Below, one piece after another: positions 47,775 to 56,463 of a stretch of DNA of 64,000 bases. Positions within the stretch are counted from its first letter, which is position 1. Every line of letters begins with the position of its first letter. The translations under genes were made by a program, and so were the position numbers. The stretch is from Citrifermentans bremense (GTDB lineage: Bacteria > Desulfobacterota > Desulfuromonadia > Geobacterales > Geobacteraceae). Under the pieces are notes generated by a model, which worked only from the letters and a program-made list of their open reading frames with translations, did no database searches and was not told where the DNA came from. The stretch lies in the NCBI RefSeq assembly GCF_014218275.1, contig NZ_AP023213.1, positions 1 through 64,000 on the forward strand. Reading direction: 5' to 3'.

Positions 47775-48593
47775 CTACTTCAGATAGCGCAGCGCCTCTT
47801 CACCGAGGATCCTCTCCACCGCAAGCGGCAGCAGCTCGCGCGGGTCCTTTTCGGTGGCGGCCATCATCTTAAGCGCGTAGCGCGCGATGTTGATCCCGTC
47901 GCGCACCGAGTACGGCTCGTCGGAGGCGTGCCCGCGCTGGAGGAACTGCACCACGTAGTTCAGGATGGAACTTCCGGCGAACGGGAGGTTTTCCTTCAGG
48001 ATGGCCAGTTCCTCGTCCGCCTCGGGGAAATCGATGAAGAGCTGCGGCTGCAGCCTGGAGTGGATGTATTCGGGGACCTCGAAGGTGGAGGAGTCCTCGT
48101 TCATGGTCACCACTATCCTGAAATCAGGGTGGGCGGTGATGCGCAGGCCGGTGATGATCGATTCGACGTAGCGGCGGTCGTCCAGAAGCGGCGCGAGCGA
48201 GGCCCAGGCCTTCTCGCTCATGCGGTTTCCCTCGTCAAGGATGAGGACGCCGCCGCTGATCATCGCCGAGACCAGGGAGGAGGCCGCGTACTGGATCGAC
48301 CCTTCGGGCCCGATCACCGGCGTCACGATCAGGTCCTCGGGGCGCGTGTCCATGGTGGCCTGGAAGAGGTAGACCTTGCGCCCTAGCCTTTTCGCTGCGG
48401 CATAGGCGAGGGTGGTCTTACCCACGCCGGGCTTGCCGATCAGGCGGGGGTTGAAGGGGATGTCCCGCTCGTCGATGACCATCCAGGCGGCCAGGAGTTG
48501 CCTTAGAAGTTCCTCGTCCCCCACCCAGCGCAGCGGCAGCTCTATGGGGTTGGCGAGGGTGAGGTTGATGCCGTCCAAAGTGATGCGTTCCAT
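47775..48593 (-). CDS. MoxR-family AAA+ ATPase
   Basis: The 272-aa product has Walker A GKPGVGKTTLAYA, Walker B GVLILDEGNRM, a sensor-1 Asn in VVTMNED, and an arginine finger-like region near YIHSRLQPQL. The order fits MoxR AAA+ chaperones, which usually remodel a von Willebrand A partner. No such partner is here; the adjacent 650-aa gene takes its place. The ATG at 48593 has GGAG 6 bases upstream; a TTG at 48605 is less likely. It lies 20 bp after the zinc-ribbon gene in a hemH-headed operon. Confidence 0.87.
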   Translation of the reverse strand: MERITLDGINLTLANPIELPLRWVGDEELLRQLLAAWMVIDERDIPFNPRLIGKPGVGKTTLAYAAAKRLGRKVYLFQATMDTRPEDLIVTPVIGPEGSIQYAASSLVSAMISGGVLILDEGNRMSEKAWASLAPLLDDRRYVESIITGLRITAHPDFRIVVTMNEDSSTFEVPEYIHSRLQPQLFIDFPEADEELAILKENLPFAGSSILNYVVQFLQRGHASDEPYSVRDGINIARYALKMMAATEKDPRELLPLAVERILGEEALRYLK

Positions 48594-48612
48594 GTAAGGC
48601 TCCAAACGGGTT

Positions 48613-48792
48613 TCAGGTGTTGACGTCGTGACCGTACATCATGACCAGCCGGGCGCGGTTCTCGCGGCAGCTCCGGCAGAGCTCGCCGGCATCCTGGAAA
48701 AGCTCCTCTGCCAGCCATTCCCCGGCTTCCCCGTAGAGGGTGTCGGGCTCGTTCTCGTCGTACTCTTTCTTGCAGATGCTGCAGGTTTTCAT
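48613..48792 (-). CDS. Small zinc-ribbon-like protein in the hemH-moxR operon
   Basis: The 59-aa product starts [18 protein letters not shown] and has a second CxxC (ELCRSCRENRARLV), the pattern of a zinc ribbon or rubredoxin-like metal site. Its start codon overlaps the hemH stop codon (TAATG), so translation is coupled. An in-frame extension to 48828 would lie inside hemH and is rejected. The role is unknown; position suggests it serves with the MoxR ATPase or with haem/iron handling. Confidence 0.75.
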   Translation of the reverse strand: MKTCSICKKEYDENEPDTLYGEAGEWLAEELFQDAGELCRSCRENRARLVMMYGHDVNT

Positions 48793-49745
48793 TACGTTGC
48801 CGCCGTTTTCACCAGGTCCGCCAGGCACTGCAGGAAGAGCGGCGAGGAGTTAAGAGATTCGGTCCGGATGAAGCGCTCGATGCCGAGCGCCTTGGCCTCT
48901 TCGCCGTACTGGATGTCGATCTCGTACAGGGTCTCGATGTGGTCGGAAACAAAGGAAAGCGGCACCATCAGGAGGTTCTTTTTCCCGGCCTTGGCCATCT
49001 GCTCGATGGTCGCCTCGGTGGAAGGCTCCAGCCATTTGACCCGGCTCGCCTTCGACTGGAAGCAAAGGGTGTGGCTCCCCTCCCCCACCTGCTCCATGAC
49101 CAGGCGCACCGTCTCCTGGATGTGGTCCAGGTACGGATCCCCTTCCTCGATAAAGGATTGTGGGAGCGAGTGGGCGGAGAACACTATCTCCACGTCCTTG
49201 CGGTCCGGGAACTTCGCCAACCCCTGCATCACCTTCTCCGACAGTGCCTTGATGTAGAGCGGGTGGTTGTAGAAGCGGTCGATGTAGGTGATCTCGAACT
49301 TCGCCCCCGACTCCTTCAGCACGCGCTTAAGCTCGTTGACGCTCGACCCCGTGGTCGCCTTGGAGTAGTGCGGGTAGAGCGACAGGGCGATCACCCTCTC
49401 TATCCCGGCGCGCTTGATAGCCGCCAGCGCGTCGATGGTAGTGGGGCGCGAGTAGCGCATGGCCACGAAGGAGCGGAAATCCTCCCCCAAAAGCTGCTGC
49501 AGCCCCTCTCCCTGCGCCTCGGTAAGCTCGCGTATCGGGGACTTGCCGCCGATCTGGCGGTAGTACTCCTCCACCTTGGGCGCGCGCTTGTTGACGATGC
49601 GTCGGGCGATGAACGGCTGCAAGAAAGCCGGACCGATTTTAATGATGTCGCGGTCCGTGAACAGGTTCATGAGAAACGGGTGCACGGCTTCCAGGGAGTC
49701 CGGGCCTCCCATCTGGAGCAGTAGCAGTGCAGTTTTTGGTGACAT
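48792..49745 (-). CDS. hemH: Ferrochelatase
   Basis: HemH inserts Fe2+ into protoporphyrin (or coproporphyrin) as the last metal-insertion step of haem synthesis. The 317-aa product has the conserved [15 protein letters not shown] start, the metal-site His in [15 protein letters not shown], the SAHSLPQSF motif and the conserved Glu in [12 protein letters not shown]. The ATG at 49745 follows GAGG; the longer reading to 49874 is rejected. It heads an apparent operon with the zinc-ribbon, MoxR and 650-aa genes. Its substrate type cannot be told. Confidence 0.95.
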   Translation of the reverse strand: MSPKTALLLLQMGGPDSLEAVHPFLMNLFTDRDIIKIGPAFLQPFIARRIVNKRAPKVEEYYRQIGGKSPIRELTEAQGEGLQQLLGEDFRSFVAMRYSRPTTIDALAAIKRAGIERVIALSLYPHYSKATTGSSVNELKRVLKESGAKFEITYIDRFYNHPLYIKALSEKVMQGLAKFPDRKDVEIVFSAHSLPQSFIEEGDPYLDHIQETVRLVMEQVGEGSHTLCFQSKASRVKWLEPSTEATIEQMAKAGKKNLLMVPLSFVSDHIETLYEIDIQYGEEAKALGIERFIRTESLNSSPLFLQCLADLVKTAAT

Positions 49746-49857
49746 GGCGACCTCGGCAGGAAGATTAGACCAAAATGTAGCAGAAAAAGGCGAACAGGAG
49801 AACTTCTTTAATTCATTGGGGAGCTGGAGGCGAGGCACTAATATCGGCGGAGAATAA

Positions 49858-49900
49858 AAGGAAGGCCGCTTCAACCTTGTGAAGCGGCCTTCCTTTTTCG
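49858..49900. terminator. Strong terminator between hemH and the MCP gene
   Basis: A perfect 16-bp stem (49858-49873 with 49880-49895) and a 6-base loop; T-rich on both sides (TTTTTC plus strand, TTTTATTC minus strand). It lies 16 bp beyond the MCP stop codon on the minus strand. Confidence 0.93.
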
Positions 49901-49910
49901 ATCGGCGGGA

Positions 49911-51458
49911 TTAACGGATACCGGCCTTGGTCAGGTGGGAGGTGTAGCGGACGTCGGTCCCCTTGATGTGCTTGACCAGCCAGTTCTGCAGGAATTCGAT
50001 CACGTCGTGGGTCAGGAGTGTCTCGCCGGAGTTGAACTTCTGCTGCAGCGCCACCACCTGCTGCACCAGGTCCCGGTGCGCCCGGACGTGGGCCTCTTCC
50101 TCGGGGTAGCCGCTCTTGCGGAAAGCCTCTTCCTCTGCGGCGAAGTGGCTGCCGGTGTACTCGATCAGGCGGTTCAAGACGGAGCCGATCGCCTCCTTGC
50201 TCCGCTTGTGCTGCATGGCCTCGTTCAGCTCGTTCACCATGGCGAAGAGCTTCTTGTGCTGATCGTCGAAGGTGCCGATGTTGGTGGCGAAGCTCTGGTC
50301 CCAGACCATCGCGTCGGAGAGCTGGAAGTGGGCAACCAGTTGGTGCAGCTCGTCCACCTGCTGCACCAGCTTCGCGGTGGCCGCCCTGGTGTCGCGGGCG
50401 CTTTCCACGTTGTTGTTGACCACGCTGGTGATCATCTGGATGTTGCTTGTGATCTCGTGGGTGGTCGCCGTCTGCTCCTCGGCGGCGGTGGCTATCTGGG
50501 AGAGCTGCATGGTCAGATCGTTGATCATCTTGAGGATGCCGTTAAGCGCCTCCCCGGAGCGGCAGGTCTCGGCGGTTCCCTGGTTCACCTGCTCGACACC
50601 TTCTCCCATGGAGCCGACCGCGGCCCTGGTCTCGGTCTGGATCGACTTGATCATGGCGTCGATTTCCTTGGTGGCGCGGGTGGTCCGCTCCGCCAGCGCG
50701 CGCACCTCATCGGCGACGACGGCGAAGCCTCGGCCGGTCTCGCCGGCGCGGGCGGCCTCTATGGCGGCGTTCAGGGCCAGAAGGTTGGTCTGGTCGGCGA
50801 TGTCTTCGATGGTTCCGGCTATGGCGCCGATCTGGTCGGAGCGCTCTCCCAGCCCGGCGACGGAGCTTGAGGTCGCCATGACGCGCTGCGCGATGTTCTC
50901 CATGAGCCTCGCGCTGTTGCTGACGATCTCGGCGCCGCTTGTGGTCTCCTCGGTCGCCCTGTGGGCGTTCTCGGCGGCGTAGAGGCAGTTTCGCGCGATG
51001 TCGCCGGAGGTGGCGGACATCTCTTCGCTGGCGGTTGCTATCGTCGAGGCCTGAAGCGCCACGTCCTCGGCCGCGGCGGCCATCGCGTCGTTCGTGGCGC
51101 TAACCAGGGCAACGGAGTCGCGCACCAGGTCGGTGACCGTGAAGAACTGGTGCATGGTCTTGTTCCAGTCGCCCATCATGGTGTTGAAGGCGGTCCCTAT
51201 GCGTCCTATCTCGCCGCTTCCGGTGGCGGCCACCCGGTAGCTGAGGTTGCCTGCAGCAGCGTTTTCCAGAGCGATGGCCATCTCCTCCAAGGCCTTCGCT
51301 TCCCCGCGCGACAACAGGCCGCAGGCAACTGCCGAGAGAAGCATTATCAAGGCGCCGGCGGCAAAAAGGCCAACCCCTCCCCCGATAGCAATGGCAGCGG
51401 CAATGGTGGCCGCGACAGCGATCAAGTTGATCGTTAGGATCCGAGAGAATAAAGACAT
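49911..51458 (-). CDS. Methyl-accepting chemotaxis protein with C-terminal bacteriohaemerythrin domain
   Basis: The 515-aa product has two close hydrophobic helices at the N-terminus (residues about 8-48), a HAMP-like segment and an MCP signalling helix with the hairpin [20 protein letters not shown]. From about residue 382 there is a haemerythrin domain with all seven expected diiron ligands: DDQH, HFAAEE, HVRAH and HIKGTD. It lacks a periplasmic sensor, so the haemerythrin likely senses O2 inside the cell and drives aerotaxis. The ATG follows AGGAG. Confidence 0.93.
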   Translation of the reverse strand: MSLFSRILTINLIAVAATIAAAIAIGGGVGLFAAGALIMLLSAVACGLLSRGEAKALEEMAIALENAAAGNLSYRVAATGSGEIGRIGTAFNTMMGDWNKTMHQFFTVTDLVRDSVALVSATNDAMAAAAEDVALQASTIATASEEMSATSGDIARNCLYAAENAHRATEETTSGAEIVSNSARLMENIAQRVMATSSSVAGLGERSDQIGAIAGTIEDIADQTNLLALNAAIEAARAGETGRGFAVVADEVRALAERTTRATKEIDAMIKSIQTETRAAVGSMGEGVEQVNQGTAETCRSGEALNGILKMINDLTMQLSQIATAAEEQTATTHEITSNIQMITSVVNNNVESARDTRAATAKLVQQVDELHQLVAHFQLSDAMVWDQSFATNIGTFDDQHKKLFAMVNELNEAMQHKRSKEAIGSVLNRLIEYTGSHFAAEEEAFRKSGYPEEEAHVRAHRDLVQQVVALQQKFNSGETLLTHDVIEFLQNWLVKHIKGTDVRYTSHLTKAGIR

Positions 51459-51637
51459 GTATGATCTCCTGTAGACCTTGGCATTTGAGATTCACAGTCG
51501 TTTATCGTCCAGCGGAATTTAAAACTTGAGCAATTAGTGAAAGTATATAGAGGAAACCTGGAGGGCTTGGGGGGAGGGGCAGCCCGTCCCGCGACTGTCA
51601 GGTGCGGGGCGGGCGCCAGATCTCTAGCTGACGGCAA

Positions 51638-51826
51638 TTACCACGAGCTTCCTTCGTTGCGTGCGACCGTCCCGCTGCTGGGTGCTACCGTGCTGTCCTG
51701 GACGCTTCTGCGGATACCGCCATTGTCCTGCTTCATCTGAGCCCGTTCCGCCTGCTCTACCTGCATCACCAAACCGCAGGAGAGGATTATTGCTGCCATG
51801 ACGAATTTGCCGCGGTAATTCTTCAT
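51638..51826 (-). CDS. Small exported peptide, unknown function
   Basis: The 62-aa product has a basic N-terminus and hydrophobic helix (KNYRGKFVMAAIILSCGLVM) ending near QVEQA, so a signal peptide is likely, and a short polar mature part. There is a very strong ribosome-binding site (AAGGAGG, 5 bases before ATG at 51826) and a promoter candidate upstream, which argues for a real gene. It has no family I recognise. An SCGL lipobox-like segment makes a lipoprotein possible. Confidence 0.65.
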   Translation of the reverse strand: MKNYRGKFVMAAIILSCGLVMQVEQAERAQMKQDNGGIRRSVQDSTVAPSSGTVARNEGSSW

Positions 51827-51900
51827 GCCGGCCTCCTTGTCGCCGAAAAGCGGATCGCCGCCACCGGCTAGATTGCCATGATGAGGAAGAGGATTGAGAC

Positions 51901-51928
51901 AGTCTAATGTAAAACATTTTTAAGTCAA
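51901..51928 (-). promoter_or_regulatory. Candidate sigma70 promoter for the small exported peptide
   Basis: On the minus strand TTGACT (51928-51923), a 16-base AT-rich spacer, then TAGACT (51906-51901), about 75 bases before the start codon. Confidence 0.5.
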
Positions 51929-52092
51929 GCTTAATTCTGAAGGGTTCGCAGCGCCGCCGTCGTTGTAGTACAAACCCACCGCCCTGCTTCCAGCGCGGTT
52001 TTACCTTTTATCGTCCCGGTAATGGACACGCCGCGACTTTCATTTATAATGAGCACTTGTTTCTTAATGATCGAGGCAAAGGGCGGGGTTTG

Positions 52093-52932
52093 ATGAGGTT
52101 TGCGAGGTGGTGGGGAGCGTTGGTGCCGGTTCTGGTGCTGCTTTTGGGAAGCACCGCACTGGCGCACGTGGAAGGGACCCAGCCGCTTGGCTCCTTTTCC
52201 TCCGCCGGCGCCAAGGTCCAGCCCGTCGGGCTTAACGAGAAGCTGGGCGCGCGCATTCCGCTCGATTTGACCTTCCGGGACGAGACGGGGCGCGAACTGC
52301 GCCTGTCGGAACTGGTCACCGGCCCGACCATCATCCTTCCCGTCTATTACTCCTGCACCAACGTCTGCAATTATCTGCAGGAAGGGTTGGCCAGGGTGCT
52401 TCCCGAGATCAAGCTGGTTCCGGGGAAGGACTACCGGGTCCTGTCGGTCAGCTTCGACGAGCGCGAGACGCCTGAGCGGGCGGCGCGCTCGAAGCGGATG
52501 TACGAGACGGTTATGCGTGGGAAATTCCCTGCCGGCAACTGGACCTTTCTTACCGGCGAGGCGGCCAACATCCGAAGGCTTACCGAGGCGGCTGGGTTCC
52601 AGTTCCAGCGCCAGGGGAACGATTTCGTGCATCCGGTGGTGAGCTTCGTGGTGGCGGGGGACGGCATGATCGTGCGTTACCTCTACGGCACCCAGTTCCT
52701 GGCCAAGGACGTCACCCTCGCCCTGATGGAGGCGCGCCAGGGAAGGGTCGGAGCCACCATCAGCAAGATGGTGAGCTACTGCTTCAGCTTCGATCCCAAG
52801 AGCAAAAGCTACGAATTCAACCTGCTGCGGGTGAGCGCCACGGTGATCATCGTCTGCGTGCTCGCTTTCGCAGCTTTCCTCGTCTTCGGGGGGAAAAACG
52901 CGCCGGGTGGAAAAGGGCAGGAAAAGAAATAA
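52093..52932 (+). CDS. SCO1/SenC-family copper chaperone for cytochrome oxidase
   Basis: The 279-aa product has a signal sequence (LVPVLVLLLGSTALA), a thioredoxin-like domain with the copper-binding SCTNVC near residue 87 and the third ligand His in FVHPVVSF, and an extra C-terminal transmembrane helix (ATVIIVCVLAFAAFLVF). SCO proteins deliver copper to the CuA site of oxidase subunit II. The ATG at 52093 is preferred; the reading from 52057 has no site. It is the first gene of the caa3 operon. Confidence 0.92.
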   Translation: MRFARWWGALVPVLVLLLGSTALAHVEGTQPLGSFSSAGAKVQPVGLNEKLGARIPLDLTFRDETGRELRLSELVTGPTIILPVYYSCTNVCNYLQEGLARVLPEIKLVPGKDYRVLSVSFDERETPERAARSKRMYETVMRGKFPAGNWTFLTGEAANIRRLTEAAGFQFQRQGNDFVHPVVSFVVAGDGMIVRYLYGTQFLAKDVTLALMEARQGRVGATISKMVSYCFSFDPKSKSYEFNLLRVSATVIIVCVLAFAAFLVFGGKNAPGGKGQEKK

Positions 52933-52987
52933 AGCGGGAAGATCACCCGGCGCCCGTGGCAGCGGCGCCGGTTCGTTTGGGGGGAAA

Positions 52988-54607
52988 ATGAGTCAAGACA
53001 CGGCAATTGGGCAGGGAGGGTTCTGGCGGGACACCGGGAGGACCGGGATCGGCTCCTGGATTTTTTCCACAGACCACAAGCGGATAGGGTTGATGTACCT
53101 TTACTGCGTGCTCGGCTTCTTCCTGGTGGGGGTCTCTCTGGGGCTGCTGATCAGGCTGGAGCTGATCGCCCCAGGCCCAACCATCGTCACCGCCCAGACC
53201 TACAATGCCCTCTTCACCGTGCACGGGGTGGTGATGATCTTCCTCTTCATCATCCCAGGAATACCGGCCTCCTTCGGCAACCTGGTGCTTCCCATCCAAC
53301 TGGGCGCGCGGGACGTCGCCTTCCCCCGGGTGAACCTTCTGTCCTGGTGGCTCTACGCCATAGGCGCGGTCATCGTGCTGGTTTCCCTTTTCACCGGCGG
53401 CGGCGCGCCCGATACTGGGTGGACCTTCTACGTCCCCTTCAGCGCCCGGACCACCACCAACGTTTCGCTCGCGGTCTTCGGTGTCTTCGTCCTCGGCTTC
53501 TCGTCGATCCTCACCGGGATCAACTTCATCACCACCATCCACCGCATGCGGGCGCCGGGGATGACCTGGACCCGGATCCCGCTATTCGCCTGGAGCCTCT
53601 ACGCCACCGCCTGGGTGCAGGTACTCGCCACCCCGATCATCGCAATCACGCTGCTGCTGGTGATCACCGAGCGCATCCTAGGCCTGGGCCTCTTCGACCC
53701 GACCCGCGGCGGCGATCCGGTCATGTACCAGCACATGTTCTGGATCTACTCGCACCCCGCCGTGTACATTATGATCCTCCCCGGGATGGGGGTGATCTCG
53801 GACATCATCCCCGTCTTCTCCAGGAAGCCGATATTCGGCTACAAGATGATCGCCTTCTCGAGCCTCGCCATCGCCGCGGCCGGATCCGCAGTCTGGGGAC
53901 ACCACATGTACACCTCGGGTATGAGCGACCTGGGGATCCTGGTCTTCTCGTTTCTGACCTTTATCGTCGCCATCCCCTCGGCCATCAAGGTGTTCAACTG
54001 GGTCTCCACCATGTACAAGGGGTCGATATCGCTCGAGGCCCCGATGCTCTTCGCGCTCTCCTTCATCCTGCTCTTCTCCATAGGCGGGCTGTCCGGCCTG
54101 ATCCTCGGCGCCGCCGCCACCGACATCCACGTGCACGACACCCATTTCGTCGTCGGGCACTTCCATTACGTCATGTTCGGCGGCACCGGCTTCGCCTTCT
54201 TCGCGGCGGCACATTACTGGCTCCCCAAGTACTACGGGCGGAGATACAAGGAAAAACCGGCCATCGTCGGCTGGATCCTGATGTTCGTGGGGTTCAACGT
54301 CATGTACTTCACCATGCAGGTGCTGGGTATGGAGGGTATGCCCAGGCGCTATTACGATTACCTCCCCGAGTTCGCCCGGCTGAACCTCGTCGCCACCGTC
54401 GGGAGTTGGATCCTGGTCGCCGGGATCATCATCGTGGTCTGGAACCTCTGGCGCGGACTGTTTCGCGGCGAGCCGTTCACCGGCAACCCTTGGGGAGGCG
54501 CGACCCTTGAATGGAGCATCGCCACGCCGCCTCCCACGGAGAATTTCGACGAGGACCCGGTGGTGACACACGGGCCGTACGAGTTCAAGGGGGCGGGGGT
54601 TCCATGA
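52988..54607 (+). CDS. ctaD: Cytochrome c oxidase subunit I, A2-type (YSHP)
   Basis: Subunit I holds the haem a and haem-CuB centre. The 539-aa product starts with WIFSTDHKRIGLMYL and has 12 or so helices. The CuB region reads WIYSHPAVYIMILPG, which marks A2-type oxidases, with Tyr-Ser where A1-type enzymes carry the Glu of the D channel. The later HDTHFVVGHFHYVM holds the haem ligands. The ATG at 52988 follows GGGGGGAAA. It overlaps ctaE by 4 bp. It would reduce O2 to water and pump protons. Confidence 0.96.
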   Translation: MSQDTAIGQGGFWRDTGRTGIGSWIFSTDHKRIGLMYLYCVLGFFLVGVSLGLLIRLELIAPGPTIVTAQTYNALFTVHGVVMIFLFIIPGIPASFGNLVLPIQLGARDVAFPRVNLLSWWLYAIGAVIVLVSLFTGGGAPDTGWTFYVPFSARTTTNVSLAVFGVFVLGFSSILTGINFITTIHRMRAPGMTWTRIPLFAWSLYATAWVQVLATPIIAITLLLVITERILGLGLFDPTRGGDPVMYQHMFWIYSHPAVYIMILPGMGVISDIIPVFSRKPIFGYKMIAFSSLAIAAAGSAVWGHHMYTSGMSDLGILVFSFLTFIVAIPSAIKVFNWVSTMYKGSISLEAPMLFALSFILLFSIGGLSGLILGAAATDIHVHDTHFVVGHFHYVMFGGTGFAFFAAAHYWLPKYYGRRYKEKPAIVGWILMFVGFNVMYFTMQVLGMEGMPRRYYDYLPEFARLNLVATVGSWILVAGIIIVVWNLWRGLFRGEPFTGNPWGGATLEWSIATPPPTENFDEDPVVTHGPYEFKGAGVP

Positions 54608-55203
54608 GTCACCAGGAAAAGGACAGTTTCGGGGCAAAGCTTGGCATGTGGTTGTTCCTGTTCACGGAGATGCTCCTTTTTGGCGGCGTCTTCATCCTCT
54701 ACTCGGTCTACCTTAACCGCTACCCGAAGGAGTTCGGCCTGGGGGGGCACCAGCTGGACCTGGTCTTTGGCGCTACCAACACGGTGGTACTTCTGACCAG
54801 CTCCCTTTTCGCAGCCATGTCGGTCACCGCCATCAAGCGCGGGGCGAAGCGGCTCACCCTGGGGCTCCTCTCAGTCACGATCGGCTGCGCGCTCGTCTTT
54901 CTCTGCATCAAGTACCTGGAGTGGAGCGCCAAGTTTCATCACGGCATCTACCCGAATTCGCCCAAGCTGATCGCGGGGCCGCCGGGAGAATCGATCTTCT
55001 TCAGCCTGTACTATCTCACCACGGGGTTGCACGGTATCCATGTCGTCATCGGGGGGATCCTCATGACCTGGACCGCCGTCATGGTGCAAAAGGGGATACT
55101 AAACAGCACCGACAACGTGACCTTGGAGAACGTGACCCTCTACTGGCACCTGGTCGATTTGGTCTGGATCTTCATCTTCCCGCTCTACTACCTGATTCTG
55201 TAG
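54604..55203 (+). CDS. ctaE: Cytochrome c oxidase subunit III
   Basis: The 199-aa product has five hydrophobic segments and the family motifs LGMWLFLFTEMLLFGGVF, YYLTTGLHGIHVVIG and YWHLVDLVWIFIFP. The short length is that of bacterial five-helix subunit III. It overlaps ctaD (ATGA) and is followed by a short spacer and subunit IV. Confidence 0.95.
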   Translation: MSHQEKDSFGAKLGMWLFLFTEMLLFGGVFILYSVYLNRYPKEFGLGGHQLDLVFGATNTVVLLTSSLFAAMSVTAIKRGAKRLTLGLLSVTIGCALVFLCIKYLEWSAKFHHGIYPNSPKLIAGPPGESIFFSLYYLTTGLHGIHVVIGGILMTWTAVMVQKGILNSTDNVTLENVTLYWHLVDLVWIFIFPLYYLIL

Positions 55204-55263
55204 AAACAGAGGTGAAGCAGATTGAGAGGTGAGGCAGATTAAGGTTTTTAAGAGGAGAAGCAG

Positions 55264-55551
55264 GTGGATACTGAACATTCGGAACATATCCTGAGTTACG
55301 GCAAACTGATGGCCGTCTGGGTGGCACTGCTGGTATTGACCGCCGCCACCATCATGGTGACGAGGGTGGAACTCGGAGTCTGGAAGGTCTGGGCGGCGCT
55401 CGCCATCGCGAGCATCAAGTCCGGCCTGGTTATCGCCTTCTTCATGCACATGAAGTACGAGCCGCGGCTATTCCGCATTATCCTCTTCGTGGCGCTCTTC
55501 ACCCTGGCCGGCTTCATCGGGGGCACCTTTTTCGACGTACTCTACCGTTAG
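55264..55551 (+). CDS. ctaF: Cytochrome c oxidase subunit IV (small)
   Basis: The 95-aa product has three hydrophobic helices and the ...IASIKSGLVIAFFMHMKY pattern of prokaryotic subunit IV (COX4_pro/CtaF). The GTG at 55264 follows GAGGAGAAGCAG. The spacer upstream contains AGATTGAGA and AGATTAAGG, remnants resembling the repeat family at 3001 and 12181. Confidence 0.9.
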   Translation: MDTEHSEHILSYGKLMAVWVALLVLTAATIMVTRVELGVWKVWAALAIASIKSGLVIAFFMHMKYEPRLFRIILFVALFTLAGFIGGTFFDVLYR

Positions 55552-55560
55552 AGGGGCATC

Positions 55561-56463
55561 GTGGAAAATCAGCTAATGACAACGACGCAAGCAGTCGACC
55601 CTGTATTCACCTTCCTTTTCGGCGCCTGCCTGGTGCTGCTGGTGGGGATCACCGCCACCATGGTCTTCTTCGTGGTCCGCTACCGCCGCTCGAAGAACCC
55701 GGAGCCGACCTCGCAGGTTTCGGGGAGCCCGCTTCTGGAGGTGATCTGGACCGTCCTACCCACGCTCCTGGTGATGGGGATGTTCTACTACGGCTGGACC
55801 AGCTATCTGTCGCTCAGGACGGTGCCGAAGAACGCGATGCAGGTGAAGGCTGAGGCGAGGATGTGGTCCTGGAACTTCATCTACGACAACGGCAAGCAAA
55901 GCGGCAAGCTTATCGTCCCGGTCGGGAGACCGGTGCAGGTGAACCTGGAGTCGAAGGACGTGGTGCACGGCTTCTACGTCCCGGCCTTCAAGATCAAGCG
56001 CGACGTGGTCCCGGGGATGAAGAACCACGTCTGGTTCGTGGCGACGAGCCCGGGTACCTACGACCTGTTCTGCTCGCAGTACTGCGGCACCGGCCACTCC
56101 GCCATGATCACCACGGTCGAGGCCCTGCCACCGGCGCAGTTCGCCGCCTGGCTGCAGCAGCAGGCCGCAGGGGGCGCGGCACAGGGGCAGGCGCTTCTGG
56201 AAAAATACGGCTGTCTCGGCTGCCATTCGCTGGACGGCACAGCAAAGGTCGGCCCAACCTTCAAGGGGCTCTACGGAAGCCAGGTCAAGGTGCATAGAGG
56301 AGACAAGGAGGAGACGGTCACGGTCGACGAAGGCTACCTGCGCGAATCGATATTGAACCCTGCGGCCGCAGTCGTGGACGACTTCCCTGCGGTAATGCCG
56401 CAATCGGCCATGCCGGAAGCGGATCTGAAGGCGGTGATCGAGTACCTGAAGGGGTTGAAGTGA
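55561..56463 (+). CDS. ctaC: Cytochrome c oxidase subunit II with fused cytochrome c (caa3)
   Basis: The 300-aa product has two transmembrane helices (about 16-40 and 60-80), a CuA domain with the site CSQYCGTGHSAM and the preceding His in VVHGFYVPAF, and a C-terminal cytochrome c with CLGCH near residue 219 and an axial Met in VMPQSAMP. The fusion defines a caa3-type enzyme. The GTG at 55561 follows GAGGGGCATC. Confidence 0.96.
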   Translation: MENQLMTTTQAVDPVFTFLFGACLVLLVGITATMVFFVVRYRRSKNPEPTSQVSGSPLLEVIWTVLPTLLVMGMFYYGWTSYLSLRTVPKNAMQVKAEARMWSWNFIYDNGKQSGKLIVPVGRPVQVNLESKDVVHGFYVPAFKIKRDVVPGMKNHVWFVATSPGTYDLFCSQYCGTGHSAMITTVEALPPAQFAAWLQQQAAGGAAQGQALLEKYGCLGCHSLDGTAKVGPTFKGLYGSQVKVHRGDKEETVTVDEGYLRESILNPAAAVVDDFPAVMPQSAMPEADLKAVIEYLKGLK

